This document shows, piece by piece, positions 22,739-26,244 of a DNA stretch of 26,244 nt. Position 1 is the first letter of the stretch, and every line of letters begins with the position of its first letter. The notes beneath the pieces were generated by a model. The model did no database searches, had not been told where the DNA came from, and saw only the letters and a program-made list of their open reading frames with translations. The position numbers and the translations under genes were made by a program. The DNA is from Mariprofundaceae bacterium. GTDB lineage: Bacteria; Pseudomonadota; Zetaproteobacteria; Mariprofundales; Mariprofundaceae. The stretch covers positions 1-26,244 of the forward strand of contig WFOJ01000026.1 in the NCBI GenBank assembly GCA_015488125.1, in the 5' to 3' direction.

Positions 22739-23425
22739 ATGGCTATCACGGCAGCATTCGAGGCGATGAACACACTGAAATATTCACCCCGGCAATCTCG
22801 CGTTATTGCCCTGGCAGCGCTGGCTCATATTGCCTGGATGGTGAATGCGCTGGCTCGTCAGGGCCGTTGTGATGAACAGATGTTTGACTGGTTGGCAGCC
22901 AGATTGTTCGCATCGAAAATCAGCGCAGGAGACTGGTTGCATGCTGTTTGCCTGCGCACCTTGCGGCAGCAATTGCGGGGAGAGTTTGATGCTCACGCCA
23001 AAACCATCATGCATTACATGATGGGACTGCTGACGCTGGAAAAACGTTTGTCGCAGCAACCGGAAATGCTTCAGGTGCTGGCCGAACGTTTGCAGCAGAT
23101 TGCTGACAATAAGGATTTTTTTGGTCAGGAACTGCATGAAAATACAATTGCAGCTATTGCCTCGCTGTATGGCGAGACTATCAGTACGCTCAAGCCACGC
23201 ATCGTTATTCACGGCAAGCCGGAATACCTGAACCACAGCAGCAACACCAATCGCTTGCGCACCCTGCTGCTGGTCGGTATTCGTGCCGCCTATGTGTGGC
23301 GGCAGCATGGTGGCAATCACTTTCGTTTGATTGTGGAGCGCAAGAAAATGCTTGACGCACTGGATAGCCTGCAACACCGGGCCATTGCAGGAGGAGGAAG
23401 CCATGACCGCAACAACCCTGACTGA
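22739..23425 (+). CDS. hflD: HflD family protein (lysogenization regulator homologue)
   Basis: A 228-residue helical protein. The best match to HflD is near the C-terminus: ISTLKPRIVIHGKPEYL followed by NRLRTLLLVGIRAAYVWRQHGG, against the E. coli pattern LGPRIQVTGSPAVL and RATLLAGIRAAVLWHQVGG. The N-terminal helix ALAALAHIAWMVNALARQG and MMGLLTLEKRLS also fit. E. coli HflD is a membrane-associated protein that binds the lambda CII activator; its cellular role is unclear. ATG 22739 has an AGGGGG 10 nt upstream. ATG 22766 would be closer to the E. coli length but its purine run is too near. The usual mnmA (upstream) and purB (downstream) partners are absent. It overlaps the next gene by 23 bp. 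Confidence 0.83.
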   Translation: MAITAAFEAMNTLKYSPRQSRVIALAALAHIAWMVNALARQGRCDEQMFDWLAARLFASKISAGDWLHAVCLRTLRQQLRGEFDAHAKTIMHYMMGLLTLEKRLSQQPEMLQVLAERLQQIADNKDFFGQELHENTIAAIASLYGETISTLKPRIVIHGKPEYLNHSSNTNRLRTLLLVGIRAAYVWRQHGGNHFRLIVERKKMLDALDSLQHRAIAGGGSHDRNNPD

Positions 23426-23684
23426 GTGGCTGGCGTCACATGACAGCATTGACGCACTGATCGGTAAACGGGCAGTTTATGCAGGAGCTGACTATGAGGT
23501 TGTCGATATGTTACAGGAGGAAGGCACACTGGTGCTGGGCAGCCGTCAACAGGAAAGCGTGCAGGAAGATCGCTATGGTCGTGCTCATCGCCTGGTGCCG
23601 CGTACGGAGATGATTCGATTGCGTGACGAGCATGGCCAGCCATCCCATATCTGCGAAGAAATTATGATCCACAGCGACGCATGA
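23403..23684 (+). CDS. conserved small protein of unknown function
   Basis: A 93-residue acidic, soluble protein without signal peptide or membrane segment. I do not recognise the family. It starts MTATTLTEWLASHDSIDALIGKRAVYAGADYEVVDMLQEE, then LVLGSRQQESVQEDRYGRAHRLVPRTEMIRLRDEHG. The pattern of short strands (KRAVYAGADYEVVDML, TLVLGSR) suggests a small beta-barrel fold such as SH3 (inference). GCAGGAGGAAG gives a strong ribosome site for ATG 23403, inside the 3' end of hflD. Its stop overlaps the PAS gene start as ATGA, so three genes are translationally linked. Confidence 0.8.
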   Translation: MTATTLTEWLASHDSIDALIGKRAVYAGADYEVVDMLQEEGTLVLGSRQQESVQEDRYGRAHRLVPRTEMIRLRDEHGQPSHICEEIMIHSDA

Positions 23685-24796
23685 ATCATCACGGCAAAGG
23701 CATGGCCATTATTCAATGGTCGGGAGAAATCCTGGATCATATTTCCACGCCTGTTGCCTATATGGATTATGATCTTCGTGTGATCCGGGTTAATCAGGCA
23801 TTTGCGGATTTTCACCATAAACCCATACGTTTTTTCACTGATCGGCCATTGTTTGCGGTTGATCCAAATCATCATCGGGAGGAGGTGTATCGCGCAGCAA
23901 TCGCCGAGTGGAAGACGTCGGATTTTCCTGCCGGCGCGACCGTGCAGTGCGGCTACTGGCGTTTATCCTGTCTGCGCAATCATCAGGGTCAAAAGAGTGG
24001 CCTGCTGATGACCATGGAACCCTCGCTGCCACGCCAGGAGGTGGGGATTCCCGAGATGATGGCGCCGCTGGATCACCGCGATATACGTCGATTTGCCCGC
24101 TTCAGCCTGCGCCAGCAGGGGGTGATTTTCAAGGCGAATGTATCCGGTCGCATTGAGGTGTCCGAGGGAGATTGTTTTGCGCTTCCCGAATTCAGCCACG
24201 GACTGGCTGTGGGGCGCAATATTTTTGAGTTGTTTCAATCTTGCCCGGAATTTAGCCATGCGCTCTACCGGGCCAGTGAAGGCAGCGTGGTGCGCGAGCC
24301 ACTGCGTATCCGTGATTACGAACTCGATGTGTTCATTTCACCATGGTACGACGACGGTGGCGCCATCGGCGGTGTGATCGGGGTTGCCATTGATAACGAA
24401 GAACGCAGGCAATATGAACAACGTCTTGTACACGCCAAGGATTTTTTATCCCGCCTGCTCGATGCGATGCCGGATTTAATCTGGTATAAGGATGAAAAGG
24501 GTTACTACCTCGGTTGCAACCGGGCCTTTGCTGCTTTTGTTGGTTTGCCCAAAAAGGCGATACTGGGCAAACGCGACAATGCGCTGTTTGAGGAAGAACG
24601 AGTGCTCCGGCTTCGCCATATGCATGAGCGGGTTGTAGAAACAGGCAAACCACATCATTTGACGGATACGGCGCGCGATCACGCAGGAAAAGTCTGCGAA
24701 CTTGAAACAACGGAGGCCCCTGTTTTTCGGCATCATGAGCTGATGGCTACAGCGGGCATCAGTCGCAAGCTGAAATATCGAAAACGTAAATCATAG
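23681..24796 (+). CDS. multi-PAS sensor protein without output domain
   Basis: A 371-residue cytosolic protein made of PAS-like domains. The first (about 14-110) opens ILDHISTPVAYMDYDLRVIRVNQAFADF. A weaker middle one (about 145-250) includes GVIFKANVSGRIEV and closes GVIGVAIDNEERRQYEQRL. The third (about 262-360) is the clearest: LLDAMPDLIWYKDEKGYYLGCNRAFAAFVGL and ending VCELETTEAPVFRHHELMATAGISR. In sensor kinases and GGDEF proteins such a sequence is followed by DITERKxxE and then the catalytic domain. Here it ends KLKYRKRKS and stops 35 bp before argH. It may be a truncated kinase or cyclase, or a free-standing sensor acting on a partner. ATG 23681 overlaps the preceding stop. Confidence 0.82.
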   Translation: MNHHGKGMAIIQWSGEILDHISTPVAYMDYDLRVIRVNQAFADFHHKPIRFFTDRPLFAVDPNHHREEVYRAAIAEWKTSDFPAGATVQCGYWRLSCLRNHQGQKSGLLMTMEPSLPRQEVGIPEMMAPLDHRDIRRFARFSLRQQGVIFKANVSGRIEVSEGDCFALPEFSHGLAVGRNIFELFQSCPEFSHALYRASEGSVVREPLRIRDYELDVFISPWYDDGGAIGGVIGVAIDNEERRQYEQRLVHAKDFLSRLLDAMPDLIWYKDEKGYYLGCNRAFAAFVGLPKKAILGKRDNALFEEERVLRLRHMHERVVETGKPHHLTDTARDHAGKVCELETTEAPVFRHHELMATAGISRKLKYRKRKS

Positions 24797-24831
24797 TCGC
24801 TGTGATGATCGCGACAATCTTTGGAGAGACC

Positions 24832-26214
24832 ATGTCTGAAAAACCATGGGGTGGGCGCTTTTCCGCCCCGACGGATGAATTTGTTGAAGCATTCAATGCT
24901 TCGACGCATGTTGATGCGCGTATGTACCGCGAGGATATTGAGGGTTCGCGGGCGCATGCGCGTATGCTTGGCCGGCAAGGCATCCTCAGCCATGCCGATG
25001 TGCAAACCATATTGCGCGGCCTGGATGAGGTAGAGCAGGAAATCGAAGCCGGTGACTTCACCTTCAGCATTGCCCTGGAAGATGTGCATATGAATATCGA
25101 GGCGCGGCTGACGGCAAAAATTGGTGATGCGGGCAAACGCCTGCACACCGCGCGCTCACGTAACGATCAGGTGGCCACCGATACCCGGCTGTACCTGCGT
25201 CGGCGCTGTGATGATGTGCTGGCACGACTGCAAACATTACAGCAGGTACTGGTGACACAGGCCAAGGCGCATGCCGATACCGTGATGCCCGGTTTTACCC
25301 ATTTGCAAAGCGCGCAGCCGGTCACACTGGGCCATCATTTGCTGGCCTATGTTGAAATGCTGGAGCGTGATCGGGGACGTTTTGCCGATGCCCGGCAACG
25401 CATGAATCGGTGTCCGCTGGGCGCGGCAGCTCTGGCAGGTAGCACCTTTCCCATCGACAGGGAATGGACAGCCCGGGAGCTTGGCTTTGACGGGCCGACG
25501 GCCAACTCGCTGGATTCTGTATCGGATCGTGATTTTATCATGGAACTGCTCAGCGCGGCAGCCATTACCGCCGTACATCTCTCCCGCTTTTCCGAGGAAC
25601 TGATCAACTGGATGAGCGCCCAGTTTGCGTTTATTGATCTGCCGGATGCTTTTTGTACTGGTTCATCCATTATGCCGCAAAAGAAAAACCCGGACATGCC
25701 CGAACTGGTGCGTGGCAAAACGGGGCGTATTATCGGCGCGCTGGTATCCATCCTGGTAACCATGAAATCACTACCGCTGGCCTACAACAAGGATATGCAG
25801 GAAGATAAGGAAGCCATTTTTGATGCGCTGGACAACCTCGAAGGCAGCCTGCGCATTTTTGGCGAAATGCTGCCGGGCATGCAGGTGCGCCGGCAGCGCA
25901 TGCGTGAAGCAGCCGCCTCAGGCTTTGCCACGGCAACCGATCTGGCTGACGCCCTGGTCAGGGCAGGCGTGCCTTTTCGTGAGGCGCATGCCATTGTCGG
26001 CAAATCCGTGGCCTGGTGTATTGCCCATGATTGTATGCTGGAGAGCATGCCGGCTGATGCCTGCGCCGCTATTGATGAACGTCTGGATGCGGCCATGCTG
26101 GCACAACTATCGGTAGAAAACTGCGTGGCTGCCCGCGATCATGTGGGCGGTACAGCGCCAGCGCAGGTGCGTCTGCAATGCCAGCGCTGGCAACAACAAT
26201 GGGAGAATGTATGA
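24832..26214 (+). CDS. argH: argininosuccinate lyase
   Basis: A 460-residue protein of the fumarase/aspartase superfamily that splits argininosuccinate into arginine and fumarate, the last step of arginine synthesis. It begins MSEKPWGGRFSAPTDEFVEAFNAS. Signature regions follow: LEDVHMNIEARL, HTARSRNDQVATDTRLYLR (substrate binding), PGFTHLQSAQPVTLGHHLLAY with the catalytic His, and GSSIMPQKKNPDMPELVRGK (residues 277-296) with the mobile-loop catalytic Ser. TTGGAGAGA supports ATG 24832; an in-frame ATG ten codons upstream lacks a ribosome site. The stop overlaps the next start by 4 bp. Confidence 0.98.
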   Translation: MSEKPWGGRFSAPTDEFVEAFNASTHVDARMYREDIEGSRAHARMLGRQGILSHADVQTILRGLDEVEQEIEAGDFTFSIALEDVHMNIEARLTAKIGDAGKRLHTARSRNDQVATDTRLYLRRRCDDVLARLQTLQQVLVTQAKAHADTVMPGFTHLQSAQPVTLGHHLLAYVEMLERDRGRFADARQRMNRCPLGAAALAGSTFPIDREWTARELGFDGPTANSLDSVSDRDFIMELLSAAAITAVHLSRFSEELINWMSAQFAFIDLPDAFCTGSSIMPQKKNPDMPELVRGKTGRIIGALVSILVTMKSLPLAYNKDMQEDKEAIFDALDNLEGSLRIFGEMLPGMQVRRQRMREAAASGFATATDLADALVRAGVPFREAHAIVGKSVAWCIAHDCMLESMPADACAAIDERLDAAMLAQLSVENCVAARDHVGGTAPAQVRLQCQRWQQQWENV

Positions 26215-26244
26215 AAACCATGTTTCGTTATGCACTGGCATTGA
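26211..26244 (+). CDS. start of a small secreted or lipoprotein gene (cut by window end)
   Basis: An ATG overlapping the argH stop (ATGA) opens MKTMFRYALAL, a basic then hydrophobic run typical of a signal peptide. GGGAGAATGT upstream supplies a ribosome site. In many proteobacteria argH is followed by a short LptM/YifL-type lipoprotein gene and then lysA and dapF; that identity is inference from context, since only eleven codons are visible. Confidence 0.5.
   Translation, partial: MKTMFRYALAL

Overview
This window reads as a gene-dense stretch of a proteobacterial chromosome, most likely a gammaproteobacterium or a close relative. The pointers are an HflD-family gene, a DUF2782 gene, a groESL operon with enterobacterial-style sigma-32 promoters, an OmpW/OmpA-like barrel and the argH to small-lipoprotein junction. 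Hand-counted G+C is about 57% in one sampled line inside ftsY. No rRNA, tRNA, transposase or CRISPR array was seen. Every full-length gene is on the + strand except groES-groEL and one AT-rich lipoprotein gene.

Layout. (1) 3-7351: a compact run of eight genes: a TetR-type regulator (5' end cut by the window), cytochrome b561, YceI, a double CDGSH iron-sulfur protein, a nitroreductase-methyltransferase fusion, a LolA-like periplasmic protein, an MMPL/RND transporter and an outer-membrane beta-barrel. The last three look like one envelope-spanning lipid or hydrophobic-compound transport system. (2) 7525-10185: purD-purE-ftsY. (3) 10186-11508: an intergenic island with a long palindromic repeat and a minus-strand lipoprotein gene of clearly lower G+C (33-38% in two sampled lines), whose natural start is separated from the reading frame by a one-base shift in an A6 run. 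(4) 11509-14610: a PHP phosphatase, a short-chain dehydrogenase and a bifunctional NAD(P)HX epimerase/dehydratase. (5) 14797-19417: a DUF2782 protein, an O-antigen ligase/polymerase-like membrane protein, a sugar-type nucleotidyltransferase, cobT and cobC; the last four overlap end to end. (6) 19518-20081: a small outer-membrane barrel. (7) 20082-20563: a repeat-rich convergent intergenic region. (8) 20564-22543: groEL and groES (minus strand), with two tandem sigma-32-like promoters. (9) 22739-26244: hflD, a 93-residue unknown protein, a PAS-only sensor, argH and the start of a secreted or lipoprotein gene.

The most notable structure is a family of about 153-bp near-perfectly symmetric palindromes, present in three intergenic copies (10319-10471, 14615-14767, 20233-20386) in the same orientation, plus a degenerate end fragment at 11379-11405. 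In architecture it resembles ERIC or MITE elements. Copies 1 and 2 differ at about 12 of 153 positions by my count. The arms pair around a 3-nt loop, and the terminal inverted repeat is close to TCTGTCGGGCTTTGGCAA. One copy lies 4 bp after the stop codon of the NAD(P)HX-repair gene and ends 29 bp before the DUF2782 start.
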